Below, piece after piece: positions 32,199-41,300 of a stretch of 64,000 nt of DNA. Position 1 is the stretch's first letter. The number at the start of each line of letters is the position of its first letter. Origin of the DNA: Cupriavidus laharis. Lineage in GTDB: Bacteria > Pseudomonadota > Gammaproteobacteria > Burkholderiales > Burkholderiaceae. Made by a program: the position numbers and the translations under genes. The DNA lies in the NCBI RefSeq assembly GCF_914271435.1, contig NZ_CAJZAI010000002.1:248001-312000 (forward strand), given 5' to 3'. Under the pieces are notes generated by a model. That model was not told where the DNA came from and did not search any database. It worked only from the letters and a program-made list of their open reading frames with translations.

Positions 32199-32960
32199 AT
32201 GGATGATAACGCGCCCTTGCTGACTGTGGACGGTTCCGTGGCAACGATCCGCCTGCGCCGCCCTGAAGTCGCCAACCGCCTCGCTCCGGGCGACCTCCGG
32301 GCGCTACGCGACCATCTCGATGCCGTCAACGAGATGGAACGCGTGCTCGTGCTGCGCTTCGTCAGTTCCGGCAAATACTTCTGCAGCGGCTATGACATTG
32401 GCTCACTGGCGGGCAAGGCGAACGAGGGCGCGCTGAATTTCGGGGAAGTCATGGACGCAATCGAAGCCGCGCGCCCCGTCACGATCGCCGCCATCAATGG
32501 CGGGGCGTACGGCGGCGCCACCGACCTGTGCCTGGCCTGCGACTTCCGCATAGGTGTGCCTGCCTGCGACATGTTCATGCCGGCCGCCCGCCTGGGCCTG
32601 CACTTCTATCGCGGCGGCATGGAACGGTACGTGTCCCGGTTGGGGCTGAATGCCGCCAAGCGTTTGTTCCTGACTACGGACAAGATCGACGCACAGGAAA
32701 TGCTGCACATCGGCTTCCTGACGGAAATCGTCGACGCGCCAGCGCTGCAGTCCCGCGTCGACGAACTCTCGCAACAACTGGCCGGCATGGCACCGATCGC
32801 GCTGCTCGGCATGAAGGCGCACCTGAACGCCATCGCCCGCGGCGTGCTGGATGAAAAGGCATTGGAGCGGGACATGCATCGCTCGGAGACCTCCGCGGAT
32901 CTCCGAGAGGGAGCGGCTGCGTGGAAGGAGAAGCGAAAGCCGCAATTCACAGGCAGGTAG
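32199..32960 (+). CDS. Enoyl-CoA hydratase/isomerase family protein
   Basis: This 253-residue crotonase-fold protein has a CoA-binding segment 'KYFCSGYDIGSLAG' and an oxyanion-hole loop 'INGGAYGGATDLCLACDFRIG'. The second catalytic Glu position ('PAARLGLHFYRGGMERY') lacks the classic E-L-G pattern, so the exact reaction (hydration, isomerisation or hydrolysis) is uncertain. GGAGAT lies 8 nt before the ATG. It is first in an operon with a Bug receptor and a CaiB CoA-transferase and divergent from a GntR regulator. Confidence 0.85.
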   Translation: MDDNAPLLTVDGSVATIRLRRPEVANRLAPGDLRALRDHLDAVNEMERVLVLRFVSSGKYFCSGYDIGSLAGKANEGALNFGEVMDAIEAARPVTIAAINGGAYGGATDLCLACDFRIGVPACDMFMPAARLGLHFYRGGMERYVSRLGLNAAKRLFLTTDKIDAQEMLHIGFLTEIVDAPALQSRVDELSQQLAGMAPIALLGMKAHLNAIARGVLDEKALERDMHRSETSADLREGAAAWKEKRKPQFTGR

Positions 32961-32987
32961 CGAGACAGCTACGGAGGAGACACCGCA

Positions 32988-33962
32988 ATGAAGCAGACTG
33001 CATTTCATCTGGCGGCGCTTGCCGCATCGGTATTGTCCTGGTCGACCCATGCCGCGCCGACCGGTTACCCCACCAAGCCAATCCGGCTGGTGATCGGGTT
33101 TCCAGCCGGCGGCGGGGCCGACAACACGGCGCGCTTGTACGGCGACGCGCTGAGCCACGAACTGGGGCAACCGGTGATCGTCGATAACAGGCCCGGCGCT
33201 GGCACCACGATCGCCGCGGAATTCGTGGCGAAGGCGCCGGCCGATGGCTATACGCTCTATATCGCCACGGCCAGCCTGATGGGCGGCGACAAGGTGCTCT
33301 ACAGGAACATCAAGTACCAGCCCTCCGACTTCATGCCGATTACCCGGTTGGTGGCCGCGCCGATGATCCTGGCGGTCAACAGGGACACCGGCATCCGGAG
33401 CGTGGCCGATCTGGTGGCGCAGGCCAAGGCACATCCGGGCGCGCTCAACTATTCCTCCTCCGGCAACGGCGTAATCACGCATCTGGCCGGCGTCTATTTC
33501 ACCAAGCTGGCCGGCGTGCAGATGACACACGTCCCTTTCAAGGGCGGTGCGCCATCGGCGCAGGCAGTGGCCGCCGGCGACGTGCAACTCACCTTTGGCA
33601 CGGCCCCTTCGGTCAAGCCAATGATCGACACCGGCAAGATCGTCCCCATCGCCGTCACATCCGGGCAGCGTTCGGCGGCGCATCCGCAACTGCCGACCAT
33701 TGCCGAAGGCGGCGTAAAGGGCTATGACCTGTCGGCGTGGTATGGGCTGTTCGCGCCAGCCAAGACGCCGCCGGAAATCATCGACAAGCTGTACGCGGCC
33801 ACGGCGAAGGTGATGGCCAACCCGGAACTGAAGAAAAAGTTCCTGCTGCAAGGCGACGAGGTCTCGGTTTCGGGCTCGGTCGCCGAGTTCCAGGAGTACG
33901 CCGCGCGTGAAGGCAAGATAGGCGTCGACCTGGCGGTCACAAGCGGCGCAAAAATCGACTGA
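32988..33962 (+). CDS. Bug-family (TctC-like) periplasmic substrate-binding protein 2
   Basis: This 324-residue receptor has a signal peptide (MKQTAFHLAALAASVLSWSTHA). Family landmarks are 'YPTKPIRLVIGFPAGGGADNTARL', 'VIVDNRPGAGTTIAAEFVAKA' and 'VPFKGGAPSAQAVAAGDVQ'. GGAGGAGA precedes the start. It sits 27 bp after the hydratase gene and 17 bp before the CoA-transferase, so it probably captures the acid that the CoA-transferase activates. Confidence 0.9.
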   Translation: MKQTAFHLAALAASVLSWSTHAAPTGYPTKPIRLVIGFPAGGGADNTARLYGDALSHELGQPVIVDNRPGAGTTIAAEFVAKAPADGYTLYIATASLMGGDKVLYRNIKYQPSDFMPITRLVAAPMILAVNRDTGIRSVADLVAQAKAHPGALNYSSSGNGVITHLAGVYFTKLAGVQMTHVPFKGGAPSAQAVAAGDVQLTFGTAPSVKPMIDTGKIVPIAVTSGQRSAAHPQLPTIAEGGVKGYDLSAWYGLFAPAKTPPEIIDKLYAATAKVMANPELKKKFLLQGDEVSVSGSVAEFQEYAAREGKIGVDLAVTSGAKID

Positions 33963-33979
33963 GTGGAGCAAAGAACGTC

Positions 33980-35140
33980 ATGAGCATGGAATGTGCGCAA
34001 TTGCCGCTGGCAGGCATCACGGTGGTAGACCTGACCCGGGTGCTCTCGGGACCGTACTGCACGATGATGCTTGCCGACATGGGCGCCCGGGTCATCAAGA
34101 TCGAGAACCCGGACGGCGGCGACGATTCGCGCCAGGTCGGTCCGTTTGTCGATGGTGAATCGGCTTACTTCGCGTCTATCAACCGCAACAAGGAATCGAT
34201 CGCGCTGGACCTCAAGGATGCCGGTGACCGCCAGGTGCTGGAGCGCATGCTCGCGACCGCCGACGTGCTGGTGGAGAACTTCCGTGCAGGCGTCATGGAG
34301 AAGCTGGGCTTCACTTGGGAGGACCTGCACGCCCGCTACCCAAGGCTCGTGTATGCGTCGATCTCCGGCTTCGGCCAGACCGGCCCGTATCGCGCCCGCC
34401 CGGCCTACGATATGGTGGTCCAGGCCATGGGCGGGCTGATGAGCGTGACCGGCGAGGCGGGCGGCAATCCGGCGCGGGTCGGGGTGTCGATCGGGGATAT
34501 CGGCGCGGGGCTGTACGCCACGATCGGCATCCAGTCGGCGCTGCTCAAGCGCGTGCAGACGGGGCTTGGGGAACGCGTCGACATTTCCATGCTCGATTGT
34601 CAGGTGGCGCTGCTGGAGAACCCGATCGCCCGCTACTCGGCGACCGGTGGCGTGCCCCAGCCGCTCGGCACCCGCCATCCGTCGATCACGCCGTTCGACA
34701 TGTTCGCCACCCAAGATGGCTTCATTGTCATCGCGGTCGGCAACGATGCCCTGTTCGGCAAGCTCTGCGACGCACTGGGCCGCAGCGAATGGGCACAGGA
34801 GGACCGGTTTGCCACCGTGCCCGCGCGCAACGAACACCATGTCGCGCTGAAAGCTTGTCTGGAGTCGCGGCTGGCGGATGCGACGACTGCCGAATGGGAG
34901 GCGATCCTGGAGGCAGCAGGTGTCCCGCATGGGCCGATGAACACAGTTCCACAGTTGGTCAGCAATCCGCATGTCCGGGCGCGCGGGATGATCCTCGAAA
35001 TCGGAATCGGCGACGGCAAGGCGTTGCAGGTGGCGGGCAACCCGGTCAAGTTTGGAAGCACTGAAGCGCTGTCTGGGGTGCGCAACCCGCCTTCGCTGGA
35101 TCAGGACCGTGACCGGCTGCTGGCCGAGTTCGGCGGCTGA
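33980..35140 (+). CDS. CaiB/BaiF family (class III) CoA-transferase 2
   Basis: This 386-residue enzyme has 'LAGITVVDLTRVLSGPYCTMMLADMGARVIKIENP' at the N-terminus, 'ENFRAGVMEKLGF', and the catalytic Asp in 'RPAYDMVVQAMGGLMSVTG'. It is a paralogue, not a close copy, of the enzyme at 27961. It completes the GntR-controlled operon: binding protein for uptake, CoA-transferase for activation, hydratase for the next step. A thiolase or dehydrogenase is not encoded here, so the pathway depends on enzymes elsewhere. Confidence 0.9.
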   Translation: MSMECAQLPLAGITVVDLTRVLSGPYCTMMLADMGARVIKIENPDGGDDSRQVGPFVDGESAYFASINRNKESIALDLKDAGDRQVLERMLATADVLVENFRAGVMEKLGFTWEDLHARYPRLVYASISGFGQTGPYRARPAYDMVVQAMGGLMSVTGEAGGNPARVGVSIGDIGAGLYATIGIQSALLKRVQTGLGERVDISMLDCQVALLENPIARYSATGGVPQPLGTRHPSITPFDMFATQDGFIVIAVGNDALFGKLCDALGRSEWAQEDRFATVPARNEHHVALKACLESRLADATTAEWEAILEAAGVPHGPMNTVPQLVSNPHVRARGMILEIGIGDGKALQVAGNPVKFGSTEALSGVRNPPSLDQDRDRLLAEFGG

Positions 35141-35287
35141 CGTCGCATACGGGGCCCAACGCGTCGAAGTGCACGGCGGGCTCCGCACAGGACCGATTCA
35201 CAACGGGCACCGCATCTGAATGCCCGATCGACACGGTGAAGCCAATCAGGATGCCGATCGTGCGGTCGCGGATCTCGGTCAGCGTCA

Positions 35288-36160
35288 TCACGACCGCATC
35301 TTCTTCAGTTCATCAATGCGAAGGCGATAGCTTCGTAGTAGACAAGCCTTGTCGCCACACCGATTGCGAGAGTTACGAAGCCACGCCCGTTGATCCTCGC
35401 GTAGCCGCGCCCTGTTCGCTGATGTTTTCAGCTTCAGCTCGAAAATTCCTGCCAATGTTTTATCGGCGAGGGTCAATTCCGCATCGCCGCATATCAGCTG
35501 GGCCTGAATAGAAATAAGCCGGCTGCAGTCAAGACTGCGCATCAACGCTGCCTTTGTCTCGCCTTGAGATTCCAGCAGCCCCGGCTTGCACAGCCCTTGC
35601 AGAAATTTGCAGGCGACATTGCGTCCGACCCATGCCATGTCCTTCGCACCATATTGCTTGACGAATCGATTGATGCCGGCGTGGCTTACCCCCCTTTGCA
35701 TGGCGTTTGCCGCGATGATCTCGTTGCAGAACGAATCCTCCGAATAGGTTCGCCCATCACGCCGGTAGCAACTGTGAAAGCCAAGCAGCCCCGTACCAAG
35801 GACGCTCCGGCGCTCGCCGGATGCAAACAGGATTGAAGCGCAAGCGGACGCGCACCTGGCGTTATCCGGAACTGTTGTATAGACGCGGACCTTGTCCATG
35901 GCATCGACGATCCGGAACGCGGCTTCAACGTTGCCTCCTGCACTGTTCAGGACAAGGGTCACGAGTCCTTCGCGATCACGGTCTGCCATCCTGGCGACCG
36001 CGAGGAACTTCTCTGCGTCACCGTCCTGGATCTTCCCTTCGCCGATGATCATTTTCAGATCAAGTTGGGGTTGATAGTAGATTTTGAATTCCATTCCCGC
36101 CACCGAGCCCGGAGACATCAGCACAGCGAGACAAAGCCCGTGGAGCCACAGTCTGATCAC
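35288..36160 (-). CDS. Secreted ClpP-like protease-fold protein with LprI-like C-terminus
   Basis: The protein has 290 residues. An N-terminal signal segment (LWLHGLCLAVLMSPGSVAG) precedes a ClpP/SppA-like crotonase-type protease domain: 'LVLNSAGGNVEAAFRIVDAM' (oxyanion loop) and 'NARCASACASILFASG' (probable nucleophile Ser). The last 80 residues (CGDAELTLADKTLAGIFELK..., 'DQRAWLRNSRNRCGDKACL') match the lysozyme-inhibitor LprI-type domain with its Cys pairs. It is therefore a fused periplasmic protein. GTG at 36160 is used, with a G-rich tract upstream. Substrate and partner are unknown. No operon neighbour is present. Confidence 0.78.
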   Translation of the reverse strand: MIRLWLHGLCLAVLMSPGSVAGMEFKIYYQPQLDLKMIIGEGKIQDGDAEKFLAVARMADRDREGLVTLVLNSAGGNVEAAFRIVDAMDKVRVYTTVPDNARCASACASILFASGERRSVLGTGLLGFHSCYRRDGRTYSEDSFCNEIIAANAMQRGVSHAGINRFVKQYGAKDMAWVGRNVACKFLQGLCKPGLLESQGETKAALMRSLDCSRLISIQAQLICGDAELTLADKTLAGIFELKLKTSANRARLREDQRAWLRNSRNRCGDKACLLRSYRLRIDELKKMRS

Positions 36161-36608
36161 GCGCCGCCCCCCACGCCCGCCGAGTGCTTAATACCACGCA
36201 TAAATCGCTCCTCGGAATGCAATCCACCGGTAAGACTGCTGTGTGCTTTCCCGCACATAGCCAGGACGACGCTCCATTTGTGTCCGTCCGGGCCCGTCTT
36301 CGTGAAGAAAGTGTAGTGCGAATTACCAGGAACCCTGGCCAGGCTATACCTGGGCCAGCCGTCGCCGGGATCCGTGGTCCCGATGATCGGCGTTGTTGGC
36401 CCTCGTCGTCAGGATCCGGCTTGCGGGCTTCCGCCTCTGCGGAATTATTCCGTTCGGAAGTCAACAGACCTTTGGGCGGCGGCAATCCAGATAACTAGAA
36501 TGAAGTGCGGTGCGGCACGCACGCTGCCCAGGCGTACTCGGAGTCTCCATCGGATTTTGGCTGGCGCCGGGTTCGGATGTCCGCTTTCTCAAGTTAATGG
36601 GGCAAGCC
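36161..36608. other. Intergenic region, no clear gene
   Basis: These 448 bp separate the divergent ClpP-like gene and dehydrogenase. Open frames here are short and lack ribosome sites and family resemblance. The dehydrogenase promoter must lie in it, but I cannot place it with confidence. Confidence 0.3.
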
Positions 36609-37556
36609 ATGCGGCAACCCAAGATCGTCATTGTCGGCGCCGGGCTGGTTGGCGGATCAGCCGCCCTGTTCGCGGCCGTGGCCATCCCAAGCGCTGAGAT
36701 CGTCATCATCGATGTCGCGCGCGTGCGGGCCGAAGGGCAGGTATTGGACCTCGCCCACGCAGCGGCAATCTGGGGGCATAACCGCTTCCATGCCGGGGAC
36801 TACCAGAGCGCGAAGGACGCAGACCTCATCGTGATCACGGCTGGCGTCGGCGTGAAGCCTGGGCAGACGCGCCTGGATCTCGCCAGGACCAACGCCGACA
36901 TCGCACTTGAGATTGTCAACCAGACCGCCCCTCTGGCCCCCGACGCGATCTACCTCATCGCCTCCAATCCCTGCGATGTGTTGGCCGGGGTCGTGCTTGA
37001 TCATCTGCGTTGTGCACGGGAGCGCGTCATCAGCACCGGAACGTCCCTCGACACCGGGCGATTGCGCTCGCTTCTCTCCGAGCGGCTGGGCGTCGTGGCA
37101 CCCGCGATCCACGCCCACGTTCTTGGGGAGCACGGTGAATCCGCGGTGATCCACTGGTCCGGCGCGGCGGTGTCCGGCATGCCCCTTGAGCTGTTCCTTG
37201 CCAGGAGCGGCAAGGAGTTGGGTCCGGCCAGCCGTGACCTGATCCTGCGCTCCGTCCACGAAGCCGCCAAGCTCATCAAGGAAGGCAAAGGTGCCACCCA
37301 TTATGGGATCGCCGGCGCGATCGGGCGAATATGCGAGGCCATCGTGCACAACACCGATCTGATTCTCACGGTCGCGAGCGTGCATTCCGAAGTCGAGGGT
37401 GTGCCGGATGTGTGCCTGTCGTTGCCGATGGTGGTCAATGGCGACGGCGCCCGCTTGCTGGCCTATCCGGAGCTCAATGCTACCGAGCGTGCTGCCCTGC
37501 AGCGCAGTGCACGCATCATCAAAGAGGCAACCGACAGCGTGCTCCACGCCCGGTAG
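36609..37556 (+). CDS. Lactate/malate-type 2-hydroxyacid dehydrogenase with unusual specificity residue
   Basis: This 315-residue NAD-dependent enzyme has 'KIVIVGAGLVGGSAAL' for NAD binding. The catalytic Asp-His pair is D148 in 'SLDTGRLR' and H175 in 'VLGEHGES', with substrate Arg R151 and loop Arg R88. The residue that separates lactate (Gln) from malate (Arg) dehydrogenases, just before KPG in the mobile loop, is Val82 (GVGVKPGQTR). That points to a larger or more hydrophobic 2-oxoacid. ATG 36609 is used, with GGGG upstream. A DASS-family carboxylate transporter follows 57 bp later, presumably importing the substrate. Confidence 0.85.
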   Translation: MRQPKIVIVGAGLVGGSAALFAAVAIPSAEIVIIDVARVRAEGQVLDLAHAAAIWGHNRFHAGDYQSAKDADLIVITAGVGVKPGQTRLDLARTNADIALEIVNQTAPLAPDAIYLIASNPCDVLAGVVLDHLRCARERVISTGTSLDTGRLRSLLSERLGVVAPAIHAHVLGEHGESAVIHWSGAAVSGMPLELFLARSGKELGPASRDLILRSVHEAAKLIKEGKGATHYGIAGAIGRICEAIVHNTDLILTVASVHSEVEGVPDVCLSLPMVVNGDGARLLAYPELNATERAALQRSARIIKEATDSVLHAR

Positions 37557-37612
37557 AAGCTTTTGCACCAGCGCTGGCCAGCGCCGGCTACTCCGGCCTA
37601 AGGAGGTCCATC

Positions 37613-39082
37613 ATGACCGCATCCGTCAAGGCTTCGCCACCCGCAAGCCCGTCCGAGTCGAAGCCGACGCCAAGGCATTTCCATGATGTCTGGAAGTTCC
37701 TTGTTCCGCTTGGAATCGGCGTCATCCTTTGGTTCGTGCCTGCGCCAGCGGGCCTTGCGATCAAGGCGTGGCACATGTTCGCCGTCTTCGTCGCCACGAT
37801 CGCCGGCATCATGACCGCACCTCTGCCGATGTCGGCGGTGGCCATCGTGGGCGCCACGGTGGGCGTGCTCGTTGGCGTCTTGTCCTTTGCCGACGTGACC
37901 AAATCCACGGGCACGGACCTCGTCTGGCTGGTGATGCTGGCTTTCTTCATCTCCCGCGGCGTCATCAAGACCGGCCTGGGGCGCCGCATCGCACTGTTGT
38001 TCATGCGCCTGCTGGGCAAGCGAACCGTGGGACTGGGTTACGGGCTGGCGCTGACCGAGCTCATGATCTCGCCCGCCATGCCGAGCATCACCGCCCGCGC
38101 CGGCGGTGTGATGTTGCCGATTACCCGGGCGATTGCGGAAGTCCTCGGCAGCCATGCCGACGACCCGGAATCCCGTGGCAAGGTGGGTCGGTATCTGATC
38201 CTCTGCGCCTTCCATGCGAACATCATCTCGGCGGGCATGTTCATCACGGCGATGGCAGGCAATCCCCTTGCGGTCAAGCTGGCCGCGGACCAGGGTGTCT
38301 CGATCAGTTGGCTCGACTGGGCGGTAGCGGCATCCGTCCCGGGTCTGCTGTGCCTTGCCATCATTCCACTGGCCATGCTGTGGATCGCCCCGCCGCAGAT
38401 TCGCGAAACACCCGATGCAACGGCCCTGGCACAGAGGGAACTCGCGACGATGGGCCCCATATCCGCCAAGGAAATCATCATGGCGGCGATTTTCCTGGGC
38501 TTGCTGGTACTCTGGATCTTTGGTGAGGACCTGAAGATCAGCGCGACGCTGGCGGCCGCCCTCGGCGTGTCGTTGTTGTTCATCTGCAGGGTGCTGACCT
38601 GGCAGGACGCCCTGAACGAGAAGGCCGCCTGGGACACCATGATCTGGATCGGCTTGCTGATCATGCTGGCCTCGAAACTAAACGAGTACGGCATGGTTTC
38701 CTGGTTCGGCAAGGAGTTCGGGGCCCATCTGGAGGGCTTCCACAGGCTGGCCGTCTATATGGTGGTAGCGGCGATCTACTGCTACATCCACTATTTCTTC
38801 GCCAGCGCCACGGCCCATATCAGCGCGCTCTTCCCTCTGTCCATGGCACTGATGGTCGCAGCCGGCATCCCGCCGTTCACAGCAGCGGTTGCCCTCGGCA
38901 TCCTGAGCAACATCAACGGTTGCCTGACCCAGTACGGCATCGGCTCCGGGCCGGTCATGTTTGGCGCCGGCTACGTTACCCAGGGGGAATGGTGGAAGGC
39001 AGGGTTCCTGATGAGCCTGATCTACATGTTTGTGTGGTTGGTCGTCGGACCGCTTTGGTGGCAGCTTCTCGGGCATGTCTGA
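37613..39082 (+). CDS. DASS-family (SLC13/CitT-like) anion transporter
   Basis: This 489-residue transporter has about 12-14 membrane segments and a polar N-terminal tail. Family features include the 'TELMISPAMPSITARAGGVMLPI' hairpin loop and the C-terminal 'GILSNINGCLTQYGIGSGPVMFG' substrate motif. These carriers exchange or import di- and tricarboxylates such as malate, 2-oxoglutarate or tartrate. AAGGAGG is at 37600-37606. It is cotranscribed with the upstream 2-hydroxyacid dehydrogenase, so the substrate is probably a hydroxy-dicarboxylate. Confidence 0.88.
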   Translation: MTASVKASPPASPSESKPTPRHFHDVWKFLVPLGIGVILWFVPAPAGLAIKAWHMFAVFVATIAGIMTAPLPMSAVAIVGATVGVLVGVLSFADVTKSTGTDLVWLVMLAFFISRGVIKTGLGRRIALLFMRLLGKRTVGLGYGLALTELMISPAMPSITARAGGVMLPITRAIAEVLGSHADDPESRGKVGRYLILCAFHANIISAGMFITAMAGNPLAVKLAADQGVSISWLDWAVAASVPGLLCLAIIPLAMLWIAPPQIRETPDATALAQRELATMGPISAKEIIMAAIFLGLLVLWIFGEDLKISATLAAALGVSLLFICRVLTWQDALNEKAAWDTMIWIGLLIMLASKLNEYGMVSWFGKEFGAHLEGFHRLAVYMVVAAIYCYIHYFFASATAHISALFPLSMALMVAAGIPPFTAAVALGILSNINGCLTQYGIGSGPVMFGAGYVTQGEWWKAGFLMSLIYMFVWLVVGPLWWQLLGHV

Positions 39083-39237
39083 GCATAGTCCATCGGTCGG
39101 CACGCCATAGCCCGAAGGCCTGACGGTTTCGAACCAGAAGCGGCCTTGCGCGTCGGACTCGAAGCAAGCCCGCAGGTTCATGTCTTCCTGCGCGGATCCT
39201 GGTTCTCGTAGAGGCTGCTCGGCGCTGCCAGTCAGGT
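39082..39237 (-). pseudogene. Intradiol dioxygenase fragment
   Basis: On the minus strand about 50 codons encode 'EDMNLRACFESDAQGRFWFE' followed by 'TVRPSGYGVPTDG', the segment found in catechol/hydroxyquinol 1,2-dioxygenases (NLRGRFxTDxxGRYWF, RPSxYPxPxDGP). There is no start, and the iron-ligand region beyond is missing. It is a gene relic. Confidence 0.65.
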
Positions 39238-39243
39238 TTCCAC

Positions 39244-39360
39244 TCAGGACCTGAACGTATCTGCCGGCACGCGATCCACGAAGTCGCTGGCGCGCTGGAG
39301 ATGCTCGCGGATCAGACGCGCGAATTTGTCGGCGTCGCCGCTCACGATGGCCTGCCTGAG
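39244..39360 (-). pseudogene. GntR-family regulator C-terminal fragment
   Basis: The last 38 codons of this frame ([20 protein letters not shown], then [10 protein letters not shown] and the stop) resemble the end of an FCD-domain regulator. No DNA-binding domain precedes it. It abuts the dioxygenase fragment, as if both belonged to a lost aromatic operon. Confidence 0.5.
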
Positions 39361-39382
39361 GCTTCTGGGTACGACGGCATTG

Positions 39383-39535
39383 CGCAATGCGGTCGAACAA
39401 CCCGGCGCCGAAGATGACGTCCCGGTGACCTTCGGGGGAGTGACGTTCACACCGGGCGAGTGGGTCTATTGCGACGCCGATGCCGTGCTCATCAGCCCGG
39501 AGCCAATCCAGGCATCGGCGCCGCAGAGATATTGA
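39383..39535 (+). pseudogene. RraA-family C-terminal fragment
   Basis: About 50 codons ending at 39535 encode '[20 protein letters not shown]' followed by 'DAVLIS', the typical C-terminus of RraA-like proteins (RNase E inhibitor or 4-hydroxy-4-methyl-2-oxoglutarate aldolase). The N-terminal three quarters are absent. With the two minus-strand fragments it forms a scar of gene ends. Confidence 0.68.
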
Positions 39536-39672
39536 TCCGCAGGGAGGCGCGCCATCGCCACGGCATCCGTAGTTGCCCTAGGTATCTGTGACGGCAAAAT
39601 GACAGCTTCGGTCTCTAGCATGCCCCTTCCAGACCTTCGGGTGGGCACAGCTACGTCAAGGAGACACCTGTC

Positions 39673-39957
39673 ATGCAAATCCCCGGCATGCTTCACGAAT
39701 CACAGCGGATCGGGTTCGCCGGCCTTCCCGCGATGGAAGCCACCGGAACCGGAGCGCGTGCGGAAGAGAACAGAGCGCTGTTTCACGCAGGCCTCTCGCG
39801 CAACATATACTGCGTCAGTATCGACGCAGTGATCGCGGCGTCGCAGCCCGGGATGCTGTGGAAACCACTGGCCGCCAGCCAGGCCGGCGACCGCCTGAAC
39901 CGTGGGCGCAACATGGATACGCGCGCGGCGGCCCTGGCCTGCCGGTTCGTAGCCTGA
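39673..39957 (+). CDS. Hypothetical protein (94 aa)
   Basis: The frame opens MQIPGMLHESQRIGFAGLPA after a good AAGGAGA site, and runs to 39957, just before the citrate transporter. No signal peptide, membrane helix or family is recognised; it is rich in Ala and Arg. The strong ribosome site argues for translation. It may be a short N-terminal remnant of a lost gene. Confidence 0.35.
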   Translation: MQIPGMLHESQRIGFAGLPAMEATGTGARAEENRALFHAGLSRNIYCVSIDAVIAASQPGMLWKPLAASQAGDRLNRGRNMDTRAAALACRFVA

Positions 39958-39977
39958 GCACCGCCGGAGGTTCGACC

Positions 39978-41291
39978 ATGCTGACAGCCATCGCCTATAC
40001 GATGATCATCGTCTTCATGGCGCTGATCATGACCAAGCGCCTCTCGGCGATGGTTGCGCTGATCCTGGTGCCCATCGTCTTCGGGCTGCTCGCGGGCTTC
40101 GGGCTCAATCTGGGCCCGATGATGCTGGATGGCATCAAGAAGCTGGCACCCACCGGCGTGATGCTGATGTTCGCGATCCTGTACTTCGGGATCATGATCG
40201 ATGCCGGCCTGTTCGACCCGGCGGTGCGGGTCATCCTCAGGCTCGTTGGCAACGACCCGACCCGGATCGTGATCGGCACCTTCGTGCTGGCGACCGTGGT
40301 ATCGCTCGACGGCGACGGCTCTACCACCTACATGATCACCTGCGCGGCCATGCTGCCGTTGTACAAGCGCCTCGGCCTGAGCCGACTGGTGCTGGCCTGC
40401 GTCATCATGATGGCCGGCGGCCTCATGAACATCCTGCCGTGGGGCGGCCCGACGGCGCGTGCGGCGAGTTCGCTGGGCGTGGACGTGGGCCAGTTGTTCG
40501 TGCCGATGATCCTGCCGATGATCGTCACCGGTATCTGGGGCATCTTCGTCGCTGGCCTGCTGGGGCGCCGGGAGAAGAAGCGGCTCGGGGCAATTACGTT
40601 GCAGCAGGCGGGCGCGCCGGCCGACGGCGCCCCGGCGGTCACGGCCAGCGATCCGACGACAGCACGGCCCCGGCTGCTGTGGTTCAACCTCGCGCTGACG
40701 GTGGCCCTGATGGCACTGCTCATTCATGGCGCGATTCCGCTGCAGGTGCTGTTCATGGTCGCATCAGCGATCGCGCTGATGGTCAACTACCCCAATATGC
40801 AGGACCAGAAGGAACGGCTGGCCTCGCATGCCGTCAATATCGTGCCTGTCGTTTCCCTGATCTTCGCCGCCGGCATTTTCGTGGGCATCCTGTCGGGCAC
40901 CAAGATGGTGGATGCCATCGCCGCCAGCGTGATTGCCGGCCTGCCCAACTGGCTGGAGCCGTACCTCGCGGTCGTGACCGCGGTGCTGAGCGTGCCGTTC
41001 ACGTTCTTCATCTCCAACGACGCCTTCTACTTCGGCATCCTGCCGATCCTTGCCAAGGCCGGCGCCGTGCACGGCATTACCGCGGCGGAGCTGGGACGCG
41101 CTTCGCTGATCGGCCAGCAGGTCCACCTGCTCAGCCCGCTGGTGGCGTCGACCTACCTGCTGGTCGGCCTGGCCGAGGTCGAGTTCGGCGACCATCAACG
41201 CTATACGCTGCTGTGGGCGCTTTCGGCGGCGGTGGTGATGCTGGCCGCGTGCATTCTCTTTGGCGTCATCCCGATCATGGGCCAAACCTGA
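39978..41291 (+). CDS. CitMHS-family citrate:cation symporter
   Basis: This 437-residue membrane transporter has about 11-12 helices. Typical CitMHS stretches are 'FAILYFGIMIDAGLFDP', 'VVSLDGDGSTTYMITCAAMLPLYKRLG' and 'GGLMNILPWGGPTARAAS'. The family imports citrate complexed with Mg2+ or Ca2+. GGAGG lies at 39966-39970. The periplasmic binding-protein gene 9 bp downstream is probably coregulated. The promoter likely lies upstream of 39978 or 39673. Confidence 0.9.
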   Translation: MLTAIAYTMIIVFMALIMTKRLSAMVALILVPIVFGLLAGFGLNLGPMMLDGIKKLAPTGVMLMFAILYFGIMIDAGLFDPAVRVILRLVGNDPTRIVIGTFVLATVVSLDGDGSTTYMITCAAMLPLYKRLGLSRLVLACVIMMAGGLMNILPWGGPTARAASSLGVDVGQLFVPMILPMIVTGIWGIFVAGLLGRREKKRLGAITLQQAGAPADGAPAVTASDPTTARPRLLWFNLALTVALMALLIHGAIPLQVLFMVASAIALMVNYPNMQDQKERLASHAVNIVPVVSLIFAAGIFVGILSGTKMVDAIAASVIAGLPNWLEPYLAVVTAVLSVPFTFFISNDAFYFGILPILAKAGAVHGITAAELGRASLIGQQVHLLSPLVASTYLLVGLAEVEFGDHQRYTLLWALSAAVVMLAACILFGVIPIMGQT

Positions 41292-41300
41292 GGCATTCCC

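Noticed and set aside
35200-35291. Minus-strand frame reading MTLTEIRDRTIGILIGFTVS, similar in feel to part of an FUSC-type membrane protein
   Set aside because: It is too short and the resemblance rests on about 15 residues; it may be a relic but cannot be supported.
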